Of a stretch of 64,000 nucleotides of DNA, positions 1-15,500 are shown one piece after another. How positions within the stretch are numbered: the first letter of the stretch is position 1; every line of letters begins with the position of its first letter. Source of the DNA: Cichorium intybus (Eukaryota > Streptophyta > Magnoliopsida > Asterales > Asteraceae); assembly GCA_023525715.1 (NCBI GenBank), contig CM042011.1, forward strand, positions 2,329,501-2,393,500, written 5' to 3'. Made by a program: the position numbers and the translations under genes. The notes under the pieces were generated by a model, which saw only the letters and a program-made list of their open reading frames with translations, searched no databases and was not told the DNA's origin.

Positions 1-849
1 TATCCATACGTATATTAGTGTGAAGCTAAAAAGATTAGAATATTACCAAAATTTAAAAATTGGCAAAAAGTTTAAAATTATAAAATATTCAATTTATTTC
101 GCCACTGCATAAATTTAAAAAATGGCAAAAAAAGTTTAATATTATAAAATTTTCAATTCGATATAAATTTGAATATATGAATTGAATTTTAACAAAAGGC
201 ATTTTATTTTTATGGTGTTCAATAAAACTCTGATGGGCACGTCATTATTGTTTACACGTGGCGGTGAGACCCACACCAATACGACACATGTCTAGTAGGA
301 TCTGACTCGTATGGACACGTATGTAAACCCTCTGGTTCTGTTTTACTTCTCCTGTATGGGAGGCTGTGTTTATTTTGAGAAACGTGCGATACTCTCGTGA
401 GTGCACGTCACAACCATTGATATGCGTGCACCTTAATTTGGCATGCACTTTTCAAATGAGGAGTGATCCATAGTTTCATACACAACAATTTTTTTTCCGT
501 ACAGAACAATTCATGTTTTAAAGAAACAATTCATGTTTTGGTATTGTATATTATGCATAAAATATATTAAAATTATTGTGTATAGAGAAAAATTGTTGTG
601 TACGAATCACTTTCCTTTCCAAATGGTTAAATCGAGTAAATTAAGTTTTGGTCTCTTGTGATTTATTTTTTTATTATTATTATTTTTTAGTTTTTGTTCT
701 AAGTTTTTCATTTCGATGGTTTTTACGGTTGTAAAGTGCTTGTATTATTGGATCTGGATATCTGTAAAAAGACTAAAATCTTTTTTTTAATTTATTATTT
801 ATTTTATTAATTAAAAAACAAAAATACACCATACACCCCTACGCCTACG
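1..849. other. AT-rich intergenic DNA, no gene seen
   Basis: No reading frame in this stretch resembles a known protein. The longest open frame (67 codons, minus strand, 245-448) has no recognisable motif. Sequence is A/T-rich with homopolymer runs near 660-690 and 780-800. I see no terminal repeats or RNA gene. Confidence 0.5.
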
Positions 850-861
850 TCTAGTCGTCTA

Positions 862-1164
862 CTATCCCGTCCCAGCAAACCCACCGAGGAAAGAACCGGG
901 ACCAAAAATGTGGTTTAAAAAAATTACAATCGACGCCATGATAGCAAGCATAGAAATAACTCCCGAAAAAAAAGCAACGTGCATATGCACATGACAAAAA
1001 AGGAGAAGTTTGCCAATAATGACTCCAAATCTGAACTTGGAAAAGAGATGAAAAAATAAGAGGAAACATATCATAGCAAGGATGATAGCAATCCCACTAA
1101 AACCGAACAGGAGAGTCAAGAATTGACTAATAAAAATCCATCCACCAGTGTCATTGAAGAGGTG
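862..1164 (-). pseudogene. hydrophobic multi-TM open frame, possible gene remnant
   Basis: A minus-strand frame runs from about 1164 to a TAG at 862 and encodes about 100 residues that are strongly hydrophobic, with roughly three membrane-spanning stretches separated by short basic or His-containing loops, and it ends with a Gly-rich tail. No methionine start fits well: the frame begins upstream in sequence that reads KHLHLFNDTGGW. This may be the last exon of a membrane protein or a captured exon. I do not recognise the family. A second, overlapping minus-strand frame at 851-1069 is a shadow. Confidence 0.25.
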
Positions 1165-1504
1165 AAGATGCTTGGCTATGGAAGAAAAGTGACAGTTTTA
1201 TACGAGCTTCTTTATACATGTCTAGCTAGCAGATTTCCTGAAGACAGCAGTAAATCTAAAAGATAGAAAATGGTTATGATGCTAGACACCGTGCTGCTTT
1301 ACGATTGCTAACAACATGGTTTAACCTAAAATGGATAAAAGTGGTTAGTTTATCTTACTAAAATCATTCTTTTAACATTTACAGTCACATTTGAGAAGGG
1401 CGTTTTTTACCTTTTGTGATTTCAGGAAGCGAATACTACAAAAACGCTAATCTTTTTAATTTGTTTATTGACACTCAAAATGAATGACTATATATATATA
1501 TATA

Positions 1505-4393
1505 CTAGGTACATTATAGGGCCGTGCTCAGCACGGCCCATGACAGGTTACTTGTTTGAACGAAAAACAAATGTAGAATGTGTAAATTGACGGATTTTTT
1601 AAGGTATGATGTCTTAATAAGAAAAAAAGTAAACACAATGTTATAAGTGGTAAGTATGTCAATGTTCAACGCCTTTTATGAGGATAAAATTGAAATTACA
1701 AGGGTGTAATAGAAGGAATTGAGAATATGATGTTGTAATAAACATATATCCTTAAACTTAACTGCAAAAAGGTTCACTACCCCGTACTGAGTAACCTAGA
1801 AAAATCTAAGGAAATATAAATTACAACCCCCTTATATATCCTTCCATTTGTATCCATGAAAAGGAATGATCATGCAACCATAAGAAAAATGATCATCACG
1901 TTGTGATACAACATACCTAGGTAAAGGCAATCATTCTCACACGCCAATGTTGTATATCCTTCTTCACCATAATTCTCCTAACACCTTATACCCAATCGCC
2001 AATGTTGTATATTACAAACTATTAACCCAAAGCCTATAAGAGAATAGGAAAGATCATATGTAGTTCTTTATGATGTCAAATGTCGAAATTTGTTGTCAGT
2101 AACCAAATACCTGGGAAGAACGTAGGTCATCTAATCTAACACGAATATATCAACATAATTACTAAACGATTAATTAATTTCAAGATTCAGGGAAAAAAAA
2201 TAGCAACTTCATCACGTTTTGTAACATTTACAGTTTTTGTTTTCTATTCACAAGTAAAATTTTTGGAATTATAAATGACACTTTTTACAACATTTATTGA
2301 TAAATAATTTGTATAAAAAATATTATTAAGCGTCACTAAAACAAACCAATATATATTGGTAAAAAGAGTTCAACAACGTATAAAATTATCCATTTTGGTG
2401 GTAATTTGGTAATTAGGCCAAAAACAAAGCAGATCATCTGAACATTAATTATTAGGTAAAGTTATAATTGTACATCAAAACTCATAATATATTTGAAAAT
2501 GCAATCTCGGTCACACCCTTATTGCAATCTAAGTGATTATTGAATGTTTCTAAAAGCTGCAAACAACTCCTAAAATAGAAATTAGAATGGAGATATCCAT
2601 CAATGTTAATGAATTTCTCCCAAGTAATAGTAAAAGAGCTAAATTTTAGAATATACGAGGAAAAATATATATATTTGATAGAACCATAGAGTGCATAGTC
2701 TATAAATACATTTGTTTACCTATCTTGCTCATTGACTGACGTGCAAATGAGTCTTCAAGTATAGAGACCTTCATATGTAAATAACCTGACAACTACACAA
2801 GAATCATAAAGTCAGTACACAAGTCAATATTTCCAAAACACAACTAAATAATAACATAGGCGACCAACCTACAAAAAATTCAGAATCACAGGCAAAGAGT
2901 ATAATTTTGCCTTGGCATTTAATCGAACAAGTTATGTGCATCCACCAAGTTACATATTTTTTAGTATATAAACAATATTCAATCAAGATCTTAAAATATA
3001 AGGTCATATTTTTGTGGAAATGATGATGGATCTGATACAGAAAAAGCGATTAAAAAGATAAAACAGAATACCCAAATATCCAAATGGGATTAGAGGAGGA
3101 TGAAGCAAGGAGACAGAAATATCCACGTGTCGTGTACGCTACCTTCATCTGCCATGAGCCTATGAACAGATGCCATAATAAAAAGAATAAATACACGAGG
3201 ACACGTACCATAACAAGCCTTGAACAACTAATGGTAAAAAGCTATAAATTACCAAACAAATAGATGAACTTTAGTAGGATAATTAGACATACCTGCATCT
3301 TCACTTTGGTGATTGGAAAGAACAATAGGAATCCTCTTGACCCTTTTCCTCTGCCTATATTGAACAGAGGATTAGAATAACAAAAAAAAACAATTTCAGA
3401 AGTTTAATACCAAATATATATCAAATATGTGAAAATCTACAGACCTTAAATAGAGATATGAAGTCGGTGTGAAGAGGAAAGGGAGGAGAAACCTAAATTG
3501 ATTATGATTTGGTGTTTATGTTAATATTGGCCATCATTTCACAGACGGAAAATCAGTGATTTTTTAAGATTATTAGGGAATATAGAAGCAAGGAGAACAT
3601 GAGAATGGAGGAATAAGTATAACATGTAACAAACAATCCAAGAAGTTTGCAATTCCCAAGCATGAAGCCATACATATGCAGGACGGAACGCCGTTAGACG
3701 ATGCAAGTAGAAGACGATGAACAAGTCAGGGGGTATAAGAAAAGTATTGATGTGGTTCCAGTTACATTTACACACGGTCATTCAGGACACAGGGGCGTCG
3801 GAATAGTGAATTGAACCTATTCAATCATCAAGATGCAACATAAATTGTCTGGTTTTGTGACTTTTTTGGGGACTTCTCTCCTTATAAAACGCAGGGTTTA
3901 TTAAAACTAATTACACAAATGAACGAAAAGAATGATAAAAAAATGGTAGATTCAACTTACATAGGGCAAGGGAAAGCGAAAAGATGGAAGATCGATTCTG
4001 AAAACGTCAGAAAAGATTAATACCTGGATGAAATCGTAAGATGAAATTACAAATTTATAATCTCTGTCTTTGTCAGATGAATTGAGAAGGAACGAGGGGG
4101 AGAATGCGGGTCGAAGGGGTGAACTCACGCGCTGTTAAATGGATCATTTATAGCTAAGTCGGTGCGAAACCTGGGGGCATTTTGGAAGAAGGCGATTTGG
4201 AAAACTTGCGTTGATTGCGATGATATTGAAAGGGTATGAATCAAAAATTGAAAAGGTGTGAAGCCGATGAAAACGGTGTGGGTGAGCAACCGGAGTATAA
4301 GCCGTCGTTCCGAAGGTAGGTACGTGGCGGATATGAAACCCTATTGTTGGATTTTTTGAATTATGAGAAAAAAAGGCTTTTTTTATATAGTAA

Positions 4394-4396
<3 letters not shown>
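1505..4396 (-). mobile_element. Non-autonomous Helitron, minus strand
   Basis: Read on the minus strand, the element starts TCATTACTATATA at 4396 and ends with the hairpin GGGCCGTG-ctga-GCACGGCCC, ten bases, then CTAG at 1508-1505. The flanking bases are A before the 5' end and T after the 3' end, as expected for Helitron insertion between A and T. Both ends abut TA-repeat DNA. The 3' hairpin and 5' start match the family of the elements at 10177 and 28205. The 2.9-kb interior has no Rep/helicase coding, so it would depend on an autonomous relative. Small open frames inside (for example minus strand 2804-3007 and 3539-3781) show no recognisable product. Confidence 0.8.

Positions 4397-4474
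<78 letters not shown>
4397..4474. repeat. (TA)n microsatellite between two Helitrons
   Basis: An uninterrupted TA dinucleotide run of about 78 bp separates the 5' end of the minus-strand Helitron on its left from the 5' end of the plus-strand Helitron on its right. Confidence 0.95.
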
Positions 4475-4477
<3 letters not shown>

Positions 4478-5577
4478 TAATAAATAAGTAACTCAAAGCC
4501 ACATGTCACCACCATATTCATTTGGCCACATGTCATTTTCTCATGATTTTGAATTTCCCTAAAAAATAAAAAATTCATTAATGTTCTTTCTAAAAAAATA
4601 AAAGTTCATTAATGTTCTTTTATGAAGGTATTTCCAAAATCCATTTTCCTAAAAGTCATTAATATTCTTTTATGAAGGTATTTTATTATATGTACTAACA
4701 TTTGTAGCATAATTATGTTGCCATAATGCGATTACTAATTTTGTTAATCTTAATAATCTCTTTAAGATTGTTAATTTTATATTTTGGTTATTTCGATTAC
4801 GATGACAAATTAATAACTAATTTCCTGTATTTAGGATTATATCTTTTTTTCTTAACAAATAGAAAGATATTTTCTGATAACTTAAATAATTTGGTGATTA
4901 CATATCACTTCAAAATGTATTAATTTTAATAAACAAACAGTATATTATATTCTAATACTTAGTTGAAAATTTTTTCTTATTTATATTTTTCCTAGCCTAA
5001 CTTATCTGCCACAATCATTCATTTTTTATTGCAAATATAAGAAACCCAGAGAAACTTGGATATATAAAAGAGAACTCATAGAAATAAGAAAATTCTAAGC
5101 ATCAAATTGCTTTGTTTTGCTTGATGTATTGGCTTGTAGTTTTCTCTCTACTTTAGTTATTAACACTTGAACCTGATCGATTTTTTGTTCTATTTTTTAA
5201 TTTCTTGACCTAAATCGTTTTGTTTTGCTTGAACCAGGTTTGTTTTGTTTTGGTTGATGTATTGGCTAGATAACTTTTAGCCCTAAATCATATTGTTTGC
5301 TTCACTAAGTTCGATATCTTCGTGTTTTAGGTTCAATTTTTTTGATAAAATTACCGACGCTTGTGTTATTCGATCCTTATTTCTTTTTTCTTTTGCTTAG
5401 TTTATTTTTAGGTTTTGTATTGGGTTGCATCTAACTTCCTTTCACTCTGTTTATATAGTTGTTGATAATGATACAAAATAACCACGATGGTATTGTTTTT
5501 TTAAATATAAATGATTAGATATTCATAATTTATATATTTTTATAACATCCCGTGTAATACACGGGTCTTACAACTAG
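4475..5577 (+). mobile_element. Short non-autonomous Helitron
   Basis: The element starts TCCTAATAAATAAG directly after an A of the TA run and ends with the hairpin CCCGTGT-aat-ACACGGG, eight bases, then CTAG followed by T at 5578. Length is 1103 bp. It carries no transposase; the only open frame (65 codons at 4726-4923) is AT-rich, hydrophobic and probably not a gene. A TA run follows immediately. Confidence 0.75.
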
Positions 5578-5937
5578 TATATATATATATATACTACCTT
5601 AAAAAGGAAAAATGGTTTCCAAATAAGGAAACTCTTAAAATTAAGAGATACAAATTATTATATACAACGTACACATTCTAATGCATATCACAATTACCCT
5701 GAATAAGAGGTCTAATTGATTGTGCTTAGTGTACAATGCTATCAAGCATATCTGTTTCTCACCTCTAAATTTGAATTCTTGGGGGCATCCGTTTTCCTGA
5801 ATTAAGGGATTACAAAAGTCTTACCTAAAATTGAGGAGGACTGATTCTTTGAATTTTGAATATAAATCGTACTGATAAGATGACATAGATATTTCATATC
5901 CCCTAATTTGATTTTTTAAATCACTCACTCCTAAACC

Positions 5938-5973
<36 letters not shown>

Positions 5974-6115
5974 CCTCTCTCTCTCTTCAATCCATCGTCT
6001 CATTTACCACTGTTTAGCAACATCAAACACATGTTGGCTGAGTTAATGAGGCACCACCATCACGATCACACGCTACCTTCGGCATTTCCCCTAAAAACGC
6101 CTCCCTAAATCACCG

Positions 6116-6700
6116 ATGTCACTGGCTGAGACGCTCCTGGAAGACAATCCCAATGTTAGTCATCATCTCTATCTCACCACCACCACCATACCTTACCACC
6201 GTGAAATTTGTTCCCCATTGGTTTCATATTTTCAGGTTCAGGAGCTTCTCGTTGGTCGTTTGATCATTCGTCTTCAATCCATGCTTCAAGGTTTGAGTCA
6301 ATTTCCTCAATTTCCTTTTACGTTTCATGGTATTTGCAGGGGGGGTTCGATTTCTTTGATAAACAACATAACTTCCATGAAGAGATGGGCGGAATCTTAT
6401 GGTTTTACGCTTCAAGGTTATCCGACTATTTCAGATTTGGTTTTTTCATTTATTGTTTTAGATCTTTCTCAATCAGGGACTAATTTTTCCGCAACCATTC
6501 GCCTTATTCCCCAAATACCGTCAAAGAAGCAGGGAGGTAGAGGGAAGCGGAAGCGAGCAGGTGGTGTCGCAGATCGGAGCAGCAGCGGGGGTTATATCTC
6601 CCTCTCTCTCCGTCTTTACAGTGCCCGCACCAAGGTTCGATTTCTCTCATTATCTCTCCCTCTCTCTCTCTCTCTTACACGTTTACCCAAAAAAACCTGA
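6116..6700 (+). other. 194-codon open frame, doubtful
   Basis: This is the longest open frame between 5.6 and 10 kb. It begins MSLAETLLEDNPNVSHH and ends in low-complexity sequence translated from a CT-rich tract. Two overlapping frames (6208-6483, 6561-6950) are also open, as expected for T/C-rich DNA. I recognise no domain. It could be an exon plus intron of a captured gene, since AG/GT junction-like sites surround it, or simply chance. Confidence 0.2.
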
Positions 6701-7171
6701 CCGGATCTTTGATGTTTATTTCTTTGTTGATAATCGTATCTGGATGAAGAATCCATTTATATTTCCTTACTTTGTAGATTCTAGGGTGAGTGGTGTAGGT
6801 GGAAGTTTGATGCACGGTATTCATCGATTATGGTATTGGGTTTCCGCTGTTCAAATTTTGGTTTCACGTTGGGATTTTTTGGTTTTACAGGTTCACGGTT
6901 TGGATTTTTCGTATTACAGGTTCATAGTTGTAATTTTTAGTTTCCCTTGATCACGCCAATGGTAAGCATCTTCTATCGGTTCTTTTTGCTATCTATTTTC
7001 TGCTACTATGTTTAGCTGTGTGTGTATGTGTGACTGGTAAGCATCTTCGCTAATTGAAGACATTGATGAATAATTGTCGAATACAAGTTGATGCTTGATT
7101 TCTAATTTGAAAATTGACATTTACTTTTGAATGCAGGTGAAAGAAAGAGGGTCTGGTAACATCAACAATAC

Positions 7172-7320
7172 ATGCTTATTTCTGTTTCTGTGCGTCTATG
7201 TCTGTGTATGTGCGTGTCTCTGCAGTTTTGTGTCTATCCGTATGTGTCTGTATGTTTGTGTGTGTGTGTGGATGTGTGTATAATTGGGTGTGTGTTGTTG
7301 AGTGTAGTTGAGTGGTTTTG
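7172..7320. repeat. imperfect TG-rich low-complexity tract
   Basis: T and G alternate through most of the stretch (TGTGTGTGTGTGGATGTGTG near 7257). The open frames on both strands here are products of this composition and do not represent genes. Confidence 0.8.
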
Positions 7321-9259
7321 TGTCCATGTGGCTTTGTATTTATGTCCAGTAAGTCCATCTCTGACATATTGTTAGTTTCATGTTACAATTTCAGTCCCTT
7401 CAGTATTCGAGTGTTATTGGGTGAGCCCTTATATGGAACATGCGGGTTTGAACCAACTAGCTACTTATTTCAAAGAAGTTGGCAGGTTAACCAACTATTT
7501 TAAGCAAAGATGAAGCCTTGGTACTATTTCATGTTTTTTTTTTCAAGTTTTAATAATGTTCTTCTAGAATTAACGAATGTGATTTTTGGCAATTCAATTA
7601 GGAGAATGTGATTTGGACAGAAACGTATGCATTAAAGGTGGCGTAAGGATATGATGGAAAGCAAGGAGATGGAGCTTAAGATGTTTATTCAGATGCCATT
7701 TTTCAGGGTTTTTAATGTCAAATATTAGGTTCCAAATGTTTTTTCATTGGAGAATTACCATGAAGGGTTTAGAGTGACGACCATGCGGCTATATGACAGG
7801 TAGTTTTTTCTAAAAACCTCTTCTAACTTTGCTACAAGTATTTTGTTTTGCCTCTTAACTGTATAGAAATTATATAGTTTTTCATTTTTTTTTCACTTGG
7901 GTAACTATCTTAATTCCAGAAAAAAAGTGACTTTACTCAATTGATTATACCATCATACTTTGATTTCTTTCTTTTACAACATTTTACTGAATTTGAATTG
8001 AATTGAATGGTCTGCAAATGAACTCCTAGCCCATAAATCATGTTGAATAAATGCTCTTGGTGTAATAACATGGACAAGTTCTGTCAGGGTATTTTGGTAA
8101 ATCTGGGTTTTGGGTTACATAATCAACAGGTAAGCACAAGTAGTTTTATCAAGTTTCATAAATGTTGGGACTGTATGCATAAAACCAATAGGTAAACACA
8201 AGTAATTTTAATAAGTTTCATAGATATCTTGATATTTTTTTTATCTAAAATACCACAAAGTTACAAGTTTTATTTCCTGGTTTTAAACAAAACGTGGTTG
8301 TGAGTGTGTTTCTGTTGTGATTGATCATATCTGTGTATTTGTACGATTTATGTGAATTTAATAGAAAAATATGTAAATTAGGATTCTCGGTTTTTTCAGT
8401 TTGGCCATGACCAAAATAACTAACGAGGTGTTATAGTTCATGCAGGAATGGATGGGTCTACAACTAGCATGATAGTATGGTATGGCGATGCTTCCAGATT
8501 TTTGACCTGACTATGAAGAGCTTCATGAAATATAGCTATATTTCAAACCTATTTGATTTTGTTTTTCGTGTTTGTAATATCATGATATTAAATTGTACTT
8601 TACATATGATGACAATCCTTTTTATAAACCATTGTTTAAAAGAATAATGAAAATATGATGCTAATTTGAAGATATCAGTTAAAGTGTGATGTTGTTTCTT
8701 GTAGTTAACCATTTAATAAATGTTGGTTGTCATGTATAACTTCAATTCCTAGAAAACCTTTGAAAAAATATACTAAAATTTTGAGGTATTTCAATATGTT
8801 TTTAATATACAAGTCTCGAGAAATTGTACCCATTGGAAGGAAAAAATGGAGAATCATTTGGGTTTCTTTTTGTTTGAAATTTACGTGCAAGAAAATCAAA
8901 GCAGACATTAAGAAAAATGGTGTATAAGAAAATTAGACATTGAAGGGATTTTTATGTCACAAATAATAATGATTGTGGTGAAATTAGACATTGAAGGGAT
9001 TTTATTAGAAAATTTTAACCTACTAAATATAGATTACCCTTGAAAATGATAATCGTTAAAACAATACGAATTCATTGAAAATAATATATTTTTTTATAAA
9101 TATATGTTTAAATGGTAATGGTATTTGCCGATATGTTATGCGCTCTTGGAAACATAACATGTTTACATATAGAAATATTCGGTGAACAAAATAATGTAAC
9201 TCCCCCCTAAATAAAGTCATTCGTAATAAAGTACAGTTCTGACCTGAAACAACACCATA

Positions 9260-9691
9260 TTTATATTTGGGAAAATGATTTATAAGGGTAATTATGTTTC
9301 AAAACTGTTCAAAAAACACCATTCAAGTTTGGTATGTTCAAAAAACACCATCCAAGTAAGGCCTTTGTACAAAAAACACCATCGAACTACATGTTTCGTT
9401 CAAATTTTACCCGATGGTAACCGGCTCTTGCAGTTTAAAGGATGACTTGGCCTAATACTTGGTGACCGGCCAAGTCATCCTTTAAACTGCAAGAGCCGGT
9501 TACCATCGGGTAAAATTTGAACAAAACATGTAGTTCGATGGTGTTTTTTGTACAAAGGCCTTACTTGGATGGTGTTTTTTGTACAAAAGTCTTACTTGGA
9601 TGGTGTTTTTTGAACAGACCAAACTTGGATGGTGTTTTTTGAACAGTTTTGAAACATAATTACCCTTATAAGTCATTTTCCCTTTATATTT
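9260..9691. mobile_element. Palindromic Mutator-type MITE with 9-bp TSD
   Basis: The element spans 9269-9682 and is almost entirely a foldback: the left arm (about 185 bp) and right arm (about 218 bp) are near-identical inverted copies starting GGGAAAATGA and meeting around a short loop near 9455-9468. It is flanked by the direct repeat TTTATATTT at 9260-9268 and 9683-9691. A 9-bp target duplication and long inverted arms point to Mutator-like transposition. Each arm carries an iterated motif around CAAAAAACACCATCC; the right arm has one more copy than the left. Confidence 0.9.
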
Positions 9692-10047
9692 TTTAACTTA
9701 AATAGTGTATTTTTAGTTTTAATCCAAAATTACAACATAGTTTTAATTATAATTTTGCCGGATGTGTGTAGTTGTGAACCGAAACACCAAAAACCGTTAA
9801 ACTAAGAACTAAACCTTAAGCCCTTAACCGATGAGAAAAAAATTTGATGAACAAAATCTAATTGTCAAATAAACAAATCGCCGCTTCAAAACTATACGCC
9901 GAAACGAACTATCGTCACCGCCGCATCGCGCGGGTACCACACTAGAAAACAAGTTAACATCCGCTGAGAGGAAATTAATCGCCGCTCGAAAACTAATTGT
10001 CGAAACGAACTATCGTCACCCGCCGCATCGCGCGGGTACGCTGCTAG

Positions 10048-13888
<3,841 letters not shown>

Positions 13889-13958
<70 letters not shown>
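13889..13958. repeat. (TA)n microsatellite at Helitron 3' end
   Basis: A continuous TA run of 70 bp follows the CTAG terminus. The YIYIYI open frames translated across it are artefacts. Confidence 0.95.
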
Positions 13959-13963
<5 letters not shown>

Positions 13964-14180
13964 TAGACAGACACACTAGAGATAAGAGAGGACCATGTGA
14001 TTGCCTCAAGGGTTGGTTGTGGACTTAAATTAATACACGCATGACATTGGTAAGATGACATGAACTTCATTCAAACGAACAAGGTGACCAATTGGGGATA
14101 TTCTTCCACGAACATCGGGATGGCATTTGCACCAAACCCATGCCTCTCATCTGCTATTCTACTCTACAAAAATGGCATAT

Positions 14181-14402
14181 TGTTAGACCTTATCGGCAGA
14201 TTGAAGATTGAAGTTTATATGCTTATCGGCAGATTGAAGATTGAAGTTTATATGCTTATCTCTTTTCCTAGATAGTCGTACTTTATCTCCTTTCAAATTG
14301 GTTTGATATTAGTTTGAACTAGGACTTATCATAATTGAATTCTCCTGTATAAATACCTTACGTGATTAATGAAAGAGATAGAACTTTACGCCATTTATTT
14401 CA
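14181..14402 (+). repeat. 5' LTR of the copia element (222 bp)
   Basis: Starts TGTTAGACCTTATCGG and ends CATTTATTTCA. It carries a tandem duplication of a 33-bp unit (starting CGGCAGATTGAAGATTG near 14193) that the 3' LTR has once. TATAAATA near 14348 is the likely promoter TATA box. Confidence 0.95.
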
Positions 14403-14416
14403 TGGTATCAGAGCGG
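14403..14416 (+). other. Primer binding site, tRNA-iMet
   Basis: TGGTATCAGAGC follows the 5' LTR with no gap. It is the standard complement of the 3' end of plant initiator methionine tRNA. Confidence 0.95.
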
Positions 14417-14435
14417 GTTTGAAAAACCTAAAATC

Positions 14436-15500
14436 ATGACCGGCACGTCTGGTGAAGGAGCCACGCCGCCGGCAACCAAAATTGAATCCAACTCCCTATT
14501 CTTCCTCGGTCCTCAAGATCGACCAGGAGATTTTATTACTCCAACCAAACTTCGTGGAGATAATTAAGATGATTGGGCCGGAGATATCCAGAAGGCGTTA
14601 GAAGCTCGCCGGAAATTCGGTTTTCTTGATGGATCTGTTGTGCGTGTTCCACCTTGTACCGAGTCAGACTGGAATACAATTAATGCTATGTTGGTTTCGT
14701 GGTTAATGAATACAATCGATCCAGAGGTCAAATGTTATCTATTGAAATACAGAGATGCGAAAAAGTTGTGGGATACTTTGAAATCCCGATATGCTGTGGT
14801 GAATGGGCCCAGTATACAGCAGCTCAAATCATTAATCGCCAAGTGCGAGCAGACCAAAAGCATGCCAGTCTCTGAATACTTTGGTAAGCTTATGGCGCTG
14901 TGGGAAGAGCTTCATAAACACAAACCTTTGATCACGTGTTCGTGTTGTACGGCTTGTACGGCTGGTAATCGGCATGAGTTGAGAAGAGATACTGACATGC
15001 TTCACAAGTTCCTTATGGGACTTAATTCAGATTATTTCTCTACTCTTCGCACGAGCATTCTATCTCAAGACCCATTGCCGTCTCTTGATAAAGCTTTTCA
15101 ATTGGTGATACAAGATGAAAGAGTGCGAACTGCAAATGCTGGGTCTGAAGAGAAGACACCCGAAGTGTTGGGTTTTTCGATTCAGACAGGTGCAAACAAA
15201 GGCCGAGGCAGAGGTGGTAAGATAGATAAATCGCATCTGTCCTGCACCCATTGTAAGAAAACGGGTCATGAGGCGTCTAGCTGTTTTGAGTTGGTAGGGT
15301 ACCCGGAATGGTGGGAAGATCGCAGCAAAACAGAAGGAGGAGGTCGCGGAGGCAGATCTGGTGGTCGTGGAAAAGGAAACATTCGTGCAAACTCAATGAC
15401 TACGAGTCATACTTCAAAAATTTCTGGGGAACAGTTAAATGGTAAGTTTCGAAGACGCCTTTGGATAATTGACTCTGGGGCAACTCATCATGTGACACAG
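14436..15500 (+). pseudogene. copia gag and start of protease, broken by a stop and a frameshift
   Basis: The natural start ATG is at 14436, 33 bp after the LTR. An in-frame TAA at 14565-14567 (codon 44) interrupts it; the frame then stays open from 14568 to 15518. The capsid-like region is followed by a CCHC zinc knuckle at about 15243-15284 (C-x2-C-x4-H-x4-C, all four ligands present) and a Gly/Arg-rich stretch. The protease active site DSGAT is at 15471-15485. Directly after it the frame shifts by two bases near 15495-15500, where a CA dinucleotide is repeated, and the old frame hits TAA at 15516. A full-length Gag-Pol therefore cannot be made from this copy. Confidence 0.9.

Larger units (their letters stand above)
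5578..10047 (+). mobile_element. Helitron 3' end at 10047; 5' limit not resolved
   Basis: The 3' terminus is clear: a GC-rich hairpin (CCCGC-cgcatc-GCGCGGG), a few bases, then CTAG with T following at 10048, next to a TA run. A near copy of the same terminus lies about 100 bp upstream (about 9900-9954), ending CTAG followed by A. I could not find a convincing TC start; the junction with the TA run at 5593 reads CTACCTTAAAAAGG and is a weak candidate. The interior holds CT-rich DNA (5941-5985, 6598-6670), TG-rich DNA (7172-7320) and a palindromic MITE. Confidence 0.5.

Noticed and set aside
5821..6003. Minus-strand frame rich in Arg-Glu repeats
   Set aside because: It is the translation of a CT/GA dinucleotide tract at 5941-5985, with no other support.
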